Below are positions 31,525-40,239 of a stretch of 55,942 nt of DNA, one piece after another. The notes under the pieces were generated by a model. It ran no database searches, had not been told where the DNA came from, and was given only the letters and a program-made list of their open reading frames with translations. Source of the DNA: Anaerolineaceae bacterium (GTDB lineage Bacteria; Chloroflexota; Anaerolineae; Aggregatilineales; Phototrophicaceae); assembly GCA_007693385.1 (NCBI GenBank), contig REDR01000052.1:1-55942 (forward strand). The letters are read 5' to 3'. How positions within the stretch are numbered: the stretch's first letter is position 1; each line of letters opens with the position of its first letter. The position numbers and the translations under genes were made by a program.

Positions 31525-32502
31525 ATGGACTCACCGGCTCTTATTATCGGGATTGTACTTGTTCTATTTGTGGTCTATGTGCTGGCGAACGTCGTCCGCA
31601 TCGTGCCCGAATACCAGCGACTGGTCATTCTGGCGCTGGGACGCTATGCTGGCACACGCGGACCCGGTATTGTCATCGTCATTCCGTTTCTGGAACGTGC
31701 GATTTCGGTAGACATCCGCGAGCGCTTTCTGGATATTCCAGCGCAGACCGCCATCACGCAGGATAACGCGCCGATCTCCATCGACTTTCTGGTTTACTAT
31801 CGCGTCACCGACCCCAAGAAGTCGGTGCTAGAAGTCGATAACGTGGTCAGCGCCGCTATCAACATCGCCACAACCACGCTACGCGCCGTCATCGGCGACA
31901 TCGAACTCGACTTTGTGCTGAGTAAGCGCGACGAGATCAACGAAATTTTGCGCGTCAAGCTGGACGAAATCACCGAGCGCTGGGGCTTGAAAATCACCAG
32001 CGTTGAAATCCGTGAGATCGAGCCGCCGCGTGAAGTACAGGACGCCATGAACCGCCAGATGACCGCCGAGCGCGAGCGCCGCGCACAGGTCACGCGGGCT
32101 AGCGGTGAGCGCGAAGCCGCCATCACCATCGCTGAAGGTCAGCGCCAATCCGCCATCCTCAAAGCAGAGGGTGAGAAGCAGTCGGCCATCCTCAAGGCGC
32201 AGGGCGAACGCGAATCGCAATTGCTCCGCGCACAGGGTTACGCCAAAGCGCTAGAAGCCATCTATCAAGATGCGCGTAATATCGACGATAAGACGATGCT
32301 CTTGCAGTATCTCGAGACGTTGAGAGAAGTCGGACGCAGTGATTCCACCAAATTCATCTTCCCGATGGAAGTGACCGGCTTCATGCAACAGTTCATCAAC
32401 CGTGTCGGCGACATGAACCGCTACGGCATCGACGCCCTGCAAGACAAAGGCGCTGGCGTTCCGCCGAAGCCGGAAGCTGAAAAACCGCCGAAAGCGGACT
32501 AA
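31525..32502 (+). CDS. SPFH/stomatin (slipin) membrane protein
   Basis: 325 residues. One N-terminal membrane helix (5-27) is followed by the SPFH domain (VRIVPEYQRLVILALGRYAGTRGPGIVIVIPFLERAISVDIRERFLDIPAQ, VYYRVTDPKKSVLEVDN, REIEPPREVQDAMNRQMTAERERRAQV). A coiled-coil region of near-identical units then appears (EGQRQSAILKAEGEKQSAILKAQGERESQLLRAQGYAKALEAI). The C-terminus is hydrophilic and Pro/Lys-rich. It forms oligomeric rings on the membrane with the NfeD protein encoded just upstream. The role is generally membrane quality control or microdomain organisation. Confidence 0.95.
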   Translation: MDSPALIIGIVLVLFVVYVLANVVRIVPEYQRLVILALGRYAGTRGPGIVIVIPFLERAISVDIRERFLDIPAQTAITQDNAPISIDFLVYYRVTDPKKSVLEVDNVVSAAINIATTTLRAVIGDIELDFVLSKRDEINEILRVKLDEITERWGLKITSVEIREIEPPREVQDAMNRQMTAERERRAQVTRASGEREAAITIAEGQRQSAILKAEGEKQSAILKAQGERESQLLRAQGYAKALEAIYQDARNIDDKTMLLQYLETLREVGRSDSTKFIFPMEVTGFMQQFINRVGDMNRYGIDALQDKGAGVPPKPEAEKPPKAD

Positions 32503-32550
32503 AGCGGCGGGCAATCGCTACGGTTTTTGACCGGATAATAGACAGATAGC

Positions 32551-32584
32551 AAACGGGCGCAGAAGCACAGCGCCCGTTTTTGTT
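32551..32584. terminator. Terminator shared by the stomatin operon and the convergent TIR gene
   Basis: ACGGGCGC / GCGCCCGT (8 bp, 9-base loop) at 32553-32577, followed on the plus strand by TTTTGTTT. The minus-strand side has only a short T run. Confidence 0.8.
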
Positions 32585-32596
32585 TGGCCTCTCGCC

Positions 32597-35590
32597 TCAC
32601 ATGCGCGGCGTCTTTTCGCCGGTGATGCCCCACTTCAACCGCTCCAACGGATTCGGCGAGCTTTGCCGGAAATCTACCCACGTCATATTTTTGAGGAATG
32701 GCGGCAGGTTGGGCACTTCGATGCACGACTCCAGAATCACCGGAATGACCGGACAACCGCGCTTGACGAATTCATCCAGAAACGCCTCAATCTCCATGTT
32801 TTGCCATGGCCCCATCTCGCCGCCGACGAATACCGCCGCCGACTTGATCTTGCCGATCTGTTGCGAGAGCAAATCCTGCCAGCGCATACCCGGACGCAAC
32901 TCCCATTCATCCAGCCACGGATGCAAGCCCTGTTCGCACAACGCCAGCCCGATCCGCTTGACTAGCTCTCTGTCGCGGCTGTTGTAGCACAGGAAAACGT
33001 CGAAATCTTCGGTCATCTGCTTGCCGGATAGCGTGGCGACGGCGGCGGCCTTCTCGCTCTCCTGACTGGCGATCCGGTTCATTTGTTTGATCCAGCGCCG
33101 CCCCTGTTCGGCGGCTTCCTGACCATCCAGCAGAGATAATTCCTGACTGCATATCGGGCAATTGACCGATGTATGATGATTGGATTTGCGTAACGCGATC
33201 ACATCGTCGGGGATGGTGTAGCCGCAATCACAGGTCAGGCTCATCATACGGCGCACCGACCCGCCGAACGCCCGTCGCCGCAGATGCGCCCGCACGTATT
33301 CCTCAAATTGATAGCGCACGTAATTGCTGGTCTTTTCGTCAAAAAACAGGGATAGTTCGCCCTCGCTATCAGTCTCCATCTGCAAGAATAAGCCGACTTG
33401 CGTCTTGGTACTGGTCGCGGTGAATAGTGCCGCGTTCTGCCATAGCTCATTGAGCGCGAAGAATCCGGTCTGCGCCAGCCGCACGACCAGCGTCGTATAG
33501 ATTTTGATGATTGACCCTTCAAACGCGAAGCGGATTTTCTGGCCGGTCTGCTCGCTGAGGTCGGGCGCTTGCCGCGTGAATTGCGACGGAAACACGATAA
33601 AGGCGCCGCCGTCGGTCTGTTCGCGCAGGGCGACTTCGTGTTGCAGGATTTTGTGCAGGGTGGCGTTCAAGAATACGCGCTCCCGCTTCTTGTTTTGCAG
33701 GCGCAACGATGACGGCAGTTGAAAGTTGCCGTTCAGCACGTCTTCCTCCGCGATATAACCCAGCCCGTCCGCTTGATCTTTAGCCGCGTTCACCAGCGCG
33801 GAGGCGTAAGCGTCCAGCATCTCCGGTTGAAGCAAGATCAAATCGCCGAACGTCAGCCGTTCGATCAGCCCGCGTGCGATTAACAGGTCGATACACGTCT
33901 CGAATTGCGCCTTGAGTTCGGCGGTATCTTTCATCTGATGCGCCATGACGAACATCGTCCGCAACGCCTCGGAGTCGACCAGCACCGCGCCGGATTCGCT
34001 CTGCTCGATGATGAAGCGTTTGATCTGGTCGAATAGCCGCGTTGAACTGACGCGGGGCAGGGTGTCCCACGCTATCGCCGCTTTGATCGTCTCGCGCAAT
34101 TCAGCGATGCCCCAGCCTTCCTTTGCGCTGGTGTTGAAATGACGCTCGATGCCCATATCGCTCATGAACTTCTGGATGCGGCGCTCGCTGATGCCGACGA
34201 CGCCGCGATCCGTGCGTGCCGCCACCAGAAAAATCTTGAGCTTCTGCCCGCCTTCGTCTAGCTTCTGCGCCTGTCGGAGCGCCTTCACCCAATGCACCAC
34301 GCCGGAAAACGGGTTGACCTCGTGCCGCGAATCGTAGACCACCAGCGCCACCGAGACATCGTTCAGATGCAACTGGTTAATCAGCCGATAGCCGGGCTGA
34401 CCGGCCAAATCCCACAGCAATGTCTCGTGTGTGATCTGCTTATCCGGATGTTCTTCAGTCTGCGTGTCGAATGAATACACCTTGCGGTTGTGTGTGGAGT
34501 CGGTCAATTCAAATGGCCGGTTACACAGTACCAGCCCCAGCCCCGATTTACCGACGCCGCTATCGCCGACCAGTACCACTTTTGCGTTGACGTAGTGGAT
34601 GGCCTGCACCGTCGCGCCTGCTGTCAGCATCGCGGGCGGGTCAAACCCCCACAGCCGCACGCCGACATCATGTTCGCCCAGCGTGGCGAGAAGCGGCATC
34701 TGTGGGTGAAATTGCAGGCTGGAGAGATACGGCCCGGATGCGCCGCGCTTCTCCGTGATGGTATGCACGGCTTTCCAGTCGCCGGTTGACCATATCTTCA
34801 CCGTATCATCGCCCGACTTCGACGCTAGAAAGCGGCCATCTGCCGAAAAACTGACCGCGTTCACGTAGCGGCTATGACCTTCCAGCGTCACCGCCGCCCG
34901 CCAGACGTGCGTATTCCACAGGCGGATAGTGCAATCGGCGGAGCTAGAGGCCAGCATCCGGCCATCCGGCGACCACGCCAGATCAATGATGACGTTGGTG
35001 TGGTCTTCCAGCGCGGTGATCTTCTGCCATGTCAGCGTGCTCCACACCACGATGCGGCTATCCGCCGAGCCGGATGCTAGCGTCTTGCCGTCCGGCGACC
35101 ACGCCACGCAGTACACGCCCTGACTGTGGTTGAGCAACTTCTTGATCGTCTGGCCGGTGTGCGCGTCGATGATTAGAACGGTGTTGCGCGTCGCACACGC
35201 GATATTGCGGCCATCCGGCGACCACGCCACGCTGAAATTCGCCCGACTGTCTAGCTGAAACTTGTTGTACGCCAGTCCGTTGACCACATCCCACAGCAAG
35301 ACCTGACCATCACGCGAAACCGATGCTAGCTGGTTGCTATCCACCGGTGACCAGCTCACGTCATATACGCGGTCAGTGTGGCCGGTCAGGTGCCGCCCGG
35401 GTTCACGCTGGTTGATGTCCCAGATGGCGATAGAGCGATTAGCGTTGGGGATGGCGAGCTTTTGCCCGTCGCTTGCCCATTGCATCCGGTATACTTCGCT
35501 CTGTGCGCTGTCCAGCACATGGCGCAACCGGATACTGGATAACTGGTTGGGTAGTCCTGCGGATGACGAATCTGTCACTTTTTTTGCCAT
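32597..35590 (-). CDS. WD40 - Ras/Roc-like GTPase - zinc ribbon - TIR multidomain protein
   Basis: 997 residues. Residues 26-320 form seven WD40 blades (GHTDRVYDVSWSP ... VLLWD; ADCTIRLWNT; DDTVKIWST), a protein- or ligand-sensing propeller. Residues 336-510 are a Ras/Roc-like GTPase: P-loop GDSGVGKS (342-349), DLAGQPG (394-400), an ARTD at 458-461 in place of NKxD, and SAK (488-490). Residues 515-780 are an unassigned, probably winged-helix/COR-like segment. C787, C789, C811 and C814 make a zinc ribbon. The TIR domain (862-960) has DVFLCYNSRDRELV, WLDEWELRPG and WQNME with Glu933 at the NADase position (W-x3-E). It is plausibly an NLR-like or conflict-system sensor that triggers NAD+ cleavage on activation. 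It is a single gene without a visible partner. The ATG at 35590 is the first start of the frame, and no good ribosome site is visible before it. Confidence 0.93.
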   Translation of the reverse strand: MAKKVTDSSSAGLPNQLSSIRLRHVLDSAQSEVYRMQWASDGQKLAIPNANRSIAIWDINQREPGRHLTGHTDRVYDVSWSPVDSNQLASVSRDGQVLLWDVVNGLAYNKFQLDSRANFSVAWSPDGRNIACATRNTVLIIDAHTGQTIKKLLNHSQGVYCVAWSPDGKTLASGSADSRIVVWSTLTWQKITALEDHTNVIIDLAWSPDGRMLASSSADCTIRLWNTHVWRAAVTLEGHSRYVNAVSFSADGRFLASKSGDDTVKIWSTGDWKAVHTITEKRGASGPYLSSLQFHPQMPLLATLGEHDVGVRLWGFDPPAMLTAGATVQAIHYVNAKVVLVGDSGVGKSGLGLVLCNRPFELTDSTHNRKVYSFDTQTEEHPDKQITHETLLWDLAGQPGYRLINQLHLNDVSVALVVYDSRHEVNPFSGVVHWVKALRQAQKLDEGGQKLKIFLVAARTDRGVVGISERRIQKFMSDMGIERHFNTSAKEGWGIAELRETIKAAIAWDTLPRVSSTRLFDQIKRFIIEQSESGAVLVDSEALRTMFVMAHQMKDTAELKAQFETCIDLLIARGLIERLTFGDLILLQPEMLDAYASALVNAAKDQADGLGYIAEEDVLNGNFQLPSSLRLQNKKRERVFLNATLHKILQHEVALREQTDGGAFIVFPSQFTRQAPDLSEQTGQKIRFAFEGSIIKIYTTLVVRLAQTGFFALNELWQNAALFTATSTKTQVGLFLQMETDSEGELSLFFDEKTSNYVRYQFEEYVRAHLRRRAFGGSVRRMMSLTCDCGYTIPDDVIALRKSNHHTSVNCPICSQELSLLDGQEAAEQGRRWIKQMNRIASQESEKAAAVATLSGKQMTEDFDVFLCYNSRDRELVKRIGLALCEQGLHPWLDEWELRPGMRWQDLLSQQIGKIKSAAVFVGGEMGPWQNMEIEAFLDEFVKRGCPVIPVILESCIEVPNLPPFLKNMTWVDFRQSSPNPLERLKWGITGEKTPRM

Positions 35591-35648
35591 AATCTAATAC
35601 GTATTTTGCGGCCAACGATGATAAAATCAAATTGTAGGCTAACTCAAT

Positions 35649-35672
35649 TCTAACGGATAAGAAACCGTTAGA
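35649..35672. promoter_or_regulatory. Perfect inverted repeat between the TIR and receiver-ATPase genes
   Basis: TCTAACGG / CCGTTAGA, 8-bp arms with an 8-base spacer. On the minus strand it lies just upstream of TACAAT (35636-35631), so it would cover the -35 region of the TIR gene. It may be an operator for either divergent gene, or an RNA hairpin. Confidence 0.4.
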
Positions 35673-35827
35673 CCATTGAAGATCGTCTCTGTGATGTTGA
35701 CTGGGCGAGAAATATCTTGCTGTATTCTCGGACGAGTCGCGCCGCGTTCTTTCGTTATTGTCGGAACGGCTCAGGTATGTCAGGTAATTTAAGTAGGTAT
35801 TGAGGCTTGAGGATTGAAGCGAACGTT

Positions 35828-36967
35828 ATGCTCCCTTTTCGCGTTTTGCTGGTCGAAGATAATCCGCAGTTATTGGATGTGCTATCGCTCGGGTTAGCGG
35901 CTAGCGGCTACGATGTCACAACCGCCGTCAATGGCCGCATGGCGCTAGAATATCTGCGCCGCCGTGATCTGCGCTTTGATGTCATCGTCAGCGATGTGAT
36001 GATGCCCGAATTGGACGGCTTCGGCCTGTTGCGTGAAGTGCATCACGACCCCGAATTACTGACGATCCCTTTTATCTTCCTGACATCGCTAGATTCACTG
36101 GATCATGTGCGCTCCGCTAAGCGCATGGGCGTTGACGACTACCTGATGAAGCCCGTCCGCATTGAAGATGTGGTCATCTCCATCGAAAACCGCCTGCAAC
36201 GCGCCCGCGTCTGGCTGGATGCGGGCAAGCGACAGGCCAACCAATCGCTCATGGACATCGTGGCAGGCAAACGCGGCAACATGACGCGCCTGCTCGAAGC
36301 GTTCGGCGTCGGGGAGTTGCTGATCGAAGAACTTGAGGAGATGCCCGACGATTTCTCGTGGCGGGCGCTCGATTCCCTGCACAATGTCTCCCAGCAGGCG
36401 GACCGCCTGATTAGCCAGATCGTCATTCTGACCAAAGTCGATTGTGACGTTATCACCCCCTTCGGCGCGGAACAACTGAGCGCGGTTGATCTGCGTCTGG
36501 CGCTAGAAGCCACCATCGAGTCCCTGCGCGAAGACTTCGCCCCCGCCGATGTTGACCGGCTCAACAGCCTGTTTTTCGATGGTGTCGATCAGGTGACTGT
36601 GCCCGGCTTCTGGGATTTGCTGACGACGATCTTCAGCGAAATTTTGCGTAACGCGCTGATCTTCGGCGGTGATTTGCCGGTATCGGTCATCATCGGTGCG
36701 CGGGACGGCTTCGGCTTTCTGCGCGTGGTGGATGGTGGGCGCGGTGTTAATCCGGCCTATCTGAATAGCCTGACTGACCGCTTCTTCAAGCTGGCGAATA
36801 CCGACAAACCCCAGCAGGGCGCCGGTCTGGGTTTGTCGCTGGTCAAAGAGGGTTTGCGCCTGTTGCACGGTCATCTGGAAATCGCCAATCAGAACGGCGG
36901 CGGCCTATCGGTCACCGCGTATCTACCACTCGCGCCCGACCCGGATCAAATTCATCGGCGCGTTTAA
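35828..36967 (+). CDS. Receiver domain fused to a histidine kinase-type ATPase without a canonical H box
   Basis: 379 residues from ATG 35828; a TTG at 35807 is the alternative and the ribosome site is unclear for both. Residues 5-120 are a receiver (VLLVEDNP, Asp56 in IVSDVMMPELDG, MKP). Residues 130-230 are helical and should be the dimerisation region, but there is no HExx(T/N)P box; the only histidine there is in LDSLHNVSQQADRL. The ATPase domain is clear (IFSEILRNALIFGGD, VVDGGRGVNPAYLNSLTDRFFKL, GAGLGLSLVKEGLRLLHGH). It may be a kinase of the unorthodox cyanobacterial type or a phosphatase/pseudokinase. It is divergent from the TIR gene. Confidence 0.88.
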   Translation: MLPFRVLLVEDNPQLLDVLSLGLAASGYDVTTAVNGRMALEYLRRRDLRFDVIVSDVMMPELDGFGLLREVHHDPELLTIPFIFLTSLDSLDHVRSAKRMGVDDYLMKPVRIEDVVISIENRLQRARVWLDAGKRQANQSLMDIVAGKRGNMTRLLEAFGVGELLIEELEEMPDDFSWRALDSLHNVSQQADRLISQIVILTKVDCDVITPFGAEQLSAVDLRLALEATIESLREDFAPADVDRLNSLFFDGVDQVTVPGFWDLLTTIFSEILRNALIFGGDLPVSVIIGARDGFGFLRVVDGGRGVNPAYLNSLTDRFFKLANTDKPQQGAGLGLSLVKEGLRLLHGHLEIANQNGGGLSVTAYLPLAPDPDQIHRRV

Positions 36968-37050
36968 TAAGCCCGCTTGATCGCCCGATAACCGACTTAA
37001 CGCTCCGTGAGTTAGAACGCTACGCCGCCCAACTACGTATTGTTTTAATG

Positions 37051-37056
37051 TATAAT
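37051..37056 (+). promoter_or_regulatory. -10 element upstream of arsA
   Basis: Consensus TATAAT 30 bases before ATG 37087. The -35 is not clear. Confidence 0.35.
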
Positions 37057-37086
37057 GATCGTAGTTTCGTGAATGGAGAAATAATC

Positions 37087-38289
37087 ATGCGCGTGATCGT
37101 CCATACAGGCAAGGGTGGCGTTGGCAAGACCAGCATCAGCGCGGCGACGGCGCTACGTTGCGCCGAGATGGGGCTAAAGACCATCGTCATCAGTACCGAT
37201 ACCGCCCACAGTCTGGCGGATTCGCTGGAAAAAGAGATCGGCCCCGAGCCGACGGAGATCGCCCCGAACCTGTGGGCACAAGAAGTAGACGCCCGCTATT
37301 CGATGGATAAATACTGGGGACGCTTCCAGCAATACATGGTTGCGCTGTTCAGCCGCGCCGGTGTGGATGAGATCGTCGCTGAAGAAGTGACCATCCTGCC
37401 CGGCCTCGAAGAAGGCGCTCATCTGCTGTGGATCAACAAATACTTTGAAGAAGACGAGTACGACGTGCTGATCGTCGATGCCGCGCCCACCGCCGAGACT
37501 CTGCGCTTGCTCAGTCTGCCGGATGTCACGCGCTGGTGGCTGATGCGCGTCATCGGTCTGGCGCGGGGATTCGGCAAGGTGTTGCGGCCTATTGGCCGCG
37601 TCTTCGGGCGCAACACGCCGGAAGCACCCGACGAAGACGCATGGAATCAGGTCAAGATGTTGTTTGACACGCTGGATAAAGTCCGCGATTTGCTGGCAAA
37701 TCCCGAAGTCGCCAGCATTCGACTGGTTATCAATCCGGAAAAAATGGTCATCAAAGAGACACAACGCACCTATACCTATCTCAATCTGTACGGCTACGCC
37801 ACCGACGCCATCATCTGCAACCGCATCATCCCCGATGAGGTGGATGACCCGTACTTCGCTATGTGGAAAGACCGCCAGCGCGAAAATATCGCGTTCATCG
37901 AAGAGGCGTTCGGCCAGTTGCCACTGATGAAAGCGCCGCTTTTCGGCGGGGAAGTGACCGGGCTGGACGCTTTGCGGCAGTTGGGCGAAGTACTATATGG
38001 CGATAAAAACCCCGTTCAACAGATGTTCAAGGGCAAGACACACACCATCGAGAAAGACGAATCCGACGGTCAATATCGCCTGCGCGTCCCGTTGCCTTTC
38101 GTCGATAAAAACGATATGGACTTGTACCGTTCCCGCGATGAACTCACCTTGCGCGTCGGGCCATACCGCCGCAATATCGTCTTACCGTATGCTTTATGGG
38201 ATTTAGAGATTGCCGATGCCAAGTTTGAAGAATTCACGCTCTGTATACGATTCGTTGATCCCCGACCCGCCACCGAGCAAAAGTCCTAA
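37087..38289 (+). CDS. arsA: ArsA/GET3-type ATPase
   Basis: 400 residues from ATG 37087 (MRVIVHTGKGGVGKTSISAATAL), where GGAG is well placed; the frame is open to 37048. The deviant Walker A GKGGVGKT is at 8-15, the ArsA/GET3 switch I segment is STDTAHSLADSL, switch II is IVDAAPTAETLRLLSLPD, and INRIIP appears as CNRIIPDE. The C-terminus (YRLRVPLPFVDKNDMDLYRSRDELTLRVGPYRRNIVLP) is an Hsp20-like domain found in one branch of bacterial ArsA homologs. It is a single-unit ATPase, so an arsenite pump role with ArsB is unlikely; a GET3-like targeting or membrane role is more likely. Its last 74 bases overlap the ABC1 kinase gene. Confidence 0.92.
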   Translation: MRVIVHTGKGGVGKTSISAATALRCAEMGLKTIVISTDTAHSLADSLEKEIGPEPTEIAPNLWAQEVDARYSMDKYWGRFQQYMVALFSRAGVDEIVAEEVTILPGLEEGAHLLWINKYFEEDEYDVLIVDAAPTAETLRLLSLPDVTRWWLMRVIGLARGFGKVLRPIGRVFGRNTPEAPDEDAWNQVKMLFDTLDKVRDLLANPEVASIRLVINPEKMVIKETQRTYTYLNLYGYATDAIICNRIIPDEVDDPYFAMWKDRQRENIAFIEEAFGQLPLMKAPLFGGEVTGLDALRQLGEVLYGDKNPVQQMFKGKTHTIEKDESDGQYRLRVPLPFVDKNDMDLYRSRDELTLRVGPYRRNIVLPYALWDLEIADAKFEEFTLCIRFVDPRPATEQKS

Positions 38290-40225
38290 CGGCGCGGGCA
38301 CGCCATACCCTGCGGGCACCGCCCACGAGACGCCGGTGCCCGCCGTCAAGTCCGATCCGGTGCAGGAACCGGATTTCCTCGAACCCGCACCAGCGCAGAT
38401 CACATCGCGCGGTGGCTGGGGCGATGACGATGTGCCGTCGCCTGACGACAGCACCGTGCGCGAGCCGGAACGCTTGCCGCGTTCGTGGCGTTTGCAGTGG
38501 CGCTTCTGGCGCACGCTGGCCTTCGATGCGTGGCTGTTCGTGCGCGTCATCTTCTGGCAGGTGTATGTGTATAAGCTGTTTCCGTCTTACGTGGAGCGCA
38601 CCAACATTCAGCGCTGGACGAAATACGCCCGCCAATATCGCAATTTCGCCGTCAAGCGCGGCGGTATGTTCATCAAGCTCGGCCAGTTCATTTCTACCCG
38701 CGTGGACATCCTGCCGCCGGAGATCATCCGCGAGCTAGAATCGCTACAGGATGAAGTGCCCACCATCCCCTTTAGCCGTATCCGCGCCGTGATCGAGAGC
38801 GAGCTAGGGACGATAGAACAGCATTACCAATGGATCGACGAGCAACCCATCGCGGCGGCCTCGCTGGGGCAGGTACACCGCGCTCGCCTGAAGAACGGCG
38901 AAAGGGTGGTCATCAAAGTTCAGCGCCCCGACATCCGCGACATCTGCTATATCGACCTCAGCACGTTACGCATCGTGGCACGGGTCGCCATGCGCTTTCG
39001 CTTCATCAACCGCCGCGCCGATGCTAACGGGCTTGTCGAAGAATTCGGCAAGGTGCTTCTCGAAGAACTGTCTTACAAGCACGAAGCATACAACGCCGCC
39101 CGCTTTATGGAGATGTTCCGCCATGTGCGCGGCGTGTACATCCCGACAGTGTACTATCGCCTCTCGACGGATCGCGTGATGACGATTGAAGATGTCACCA
39201 GCATCAAAATCACCGACTTCGACGCGCTAGACCGCGCCGGTATCAACCGGAAAGCCGTCGCCCGCCGCCTGATGGATACGTACCTGTCGCAGGTATTCGA
39301 CCATTACTTCTTTCATGCCGACCCGCATCCGGGCAATCTATTCGTGTACCCGTTGCCCGTCGAAGACGAAAACGCCGATTTCGGCCCGGATGGTCGCCCG
39401 TTCTATCTGATCTTCGTGGACTTCGGCATGACCGGCACGCTCACCCGCGAGATCGCCGATGGCATGGTGACAACGCTGTATTCCGTGCTGGTACGCGATG
39501 CCGCCGGCTTGATAAAGAGCTATCAAAAACTCGGCTTCCTGTTGCCCGGCGCGGACATTGACCGCATCATCGAAGCGGCGGAAGCCACGTTCGATCAGGT
39601 GTGGGGCTTGAGCATGTCCGACCTGAAGCAGGTGGATTACAACCAGATGGCCGACCTCGCATCGGAGTTCAACGACCTGCTACTGTCCATGCCGTTCTAC
39701 ATCCCGCAGGATTTCATCTACTTAGGCCGGACGATCAGCATTCTAAGCGGCATGTGTACCAGTCTCGACGCGCAGTATAACCCGTGGTACGAGCTACAAC
39801 CGTACACCGAGACGTTGATCGCGCGCGGCTTCGGCATGGACATCCCGCACGGCGAACGCGCCAGCATTGACGGCAAGCCCGGCGCGTTCATCGTGCAAAG
39901 CCTATTCAACGGTAACGGCGGGCAAGTGCTACGGGCGCTGGGCGAGCAACTATTCCGCCGCACCCTCGCGCCGCTTGACCGCACCAATAACGTGCTGAAT
40001 ACGCTGGACAAGGGCGAATTGCGCGTGACGACCAACCCCGGCGTCGCCCATCGCCAGCAGTTGCGCCGCATCGAGAAAGCCAACCAGACGACAGCGCGTT
40101 CCGTGTTTTTCGGTAGCGTGCTGATCGCCTCGACGCTATTCTTCATGAACGGCGTGACCGCCGTCGCCATCATCGGCTGGATGGTCTGCGCCGTCACGCT
40201 GATTATCGGCTTCCTGAAAGATTGA
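38216..40225 (+). CDS. ABC1/UbiB-family atypical kinase
   Basis: 669 residues from ATG 38216, inside the end of arsA; the first 75 residues are Pro-rich and poorly conserved, so a later start is possible. The kinase-like fold is clear: KRGGMFIKLGQFISTRVDILPPEII (KxGQ motif), AAASLGQVHRARLKNGERVVIKVQRP (Ala-rich loop and Lys), EEFGKVLLEELSYKHEAYNA, FHADPHPGNLFV (catalytic loop) and FVDFGMTGTL (metal-binding DFG). Two hydrophobic helices end the protein (SVFFGSVLIASTLFFMNGVTAVAIIGWMVCAVTLIIGFL). ABC1 ATPases support quinone biosynthesis or lipid handling at membranes. The overlap with arsA implies coupled translation. Confidence 0.9.
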   Translation: MPSLKNSRSVYDSLIPDPPPSKSPNGAGTPYPAGTAHETPVPAVKSDPVQEPDFLEPAPAQITSRGGWGDDDVPSPDDSTVREPERLPRSWRLQWRFWRTLAFDAWLFVRVIFWQVYVYKLFPSYVERTNIQRWTKYARQYRNFAVKRGGMFIKLGQFISTRVDILPPEIIRELESLQDEVPTIPFSRIRAVIESELGTIEQHYQWIDEQPIAAASLGQVHRARLKNGERVVIKVQRPDIRDICYIDLSTLRIVARVAMRFRFINRRADANGLVEEFGKVLLEELSYKHEAYNAARFMEMFRHVRGVYIPTVYYRLSTDRVMTIEDVTSIKITDFDALDRAGINRKAVARRLMDTYLSQVFDHYFFHADPHPGNLFVYPLPVEDENADFGPDGRPFYLIFVDFGMTGTLTREIADGMVTTLYSVLVRDAAGLIKSYQKLGFLLPGADIDRIIEAAEATFDQVWGLSMSDLKQVDYNQMADLASEFNDLLLSMPFYIPQDFIYLGRTISILSGMCTSLDAQYNPWYELQPYTETLIARGFGMDIPHGERASIDGKPGAFIVQSLFNGNGGQVLRALGEQLFRRTLAPLDRTNNVLNTLDKGELRVTTNPGVAHRQQLRRIEKANQTTARSVFFGSVLIASTLFFMNGVTAVAIIGWMVCAVTLIIGFLKD

Positions 40226-40239
40226 CGCCGCAGATCGCG

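Noticed and set aside
32597-36967. A defence island around the TIR gene
   Set aside because: The flanking genes are nfeD, a stomatin gene, ArsA and secA; no nuclease, helicase, methylase, integrase or second effector lies next to it. The Uma2 genes are 19 kb away.
37087-38289. arsA as part of an arsenite efflux pump with the arsR unit
   Set aside because: It lies about 22 kb from the arsR-type operon, is a single-unit ATPase with an Hsp20-like tail, and is coupled to an ABC1 kinase gene instead of arsB.
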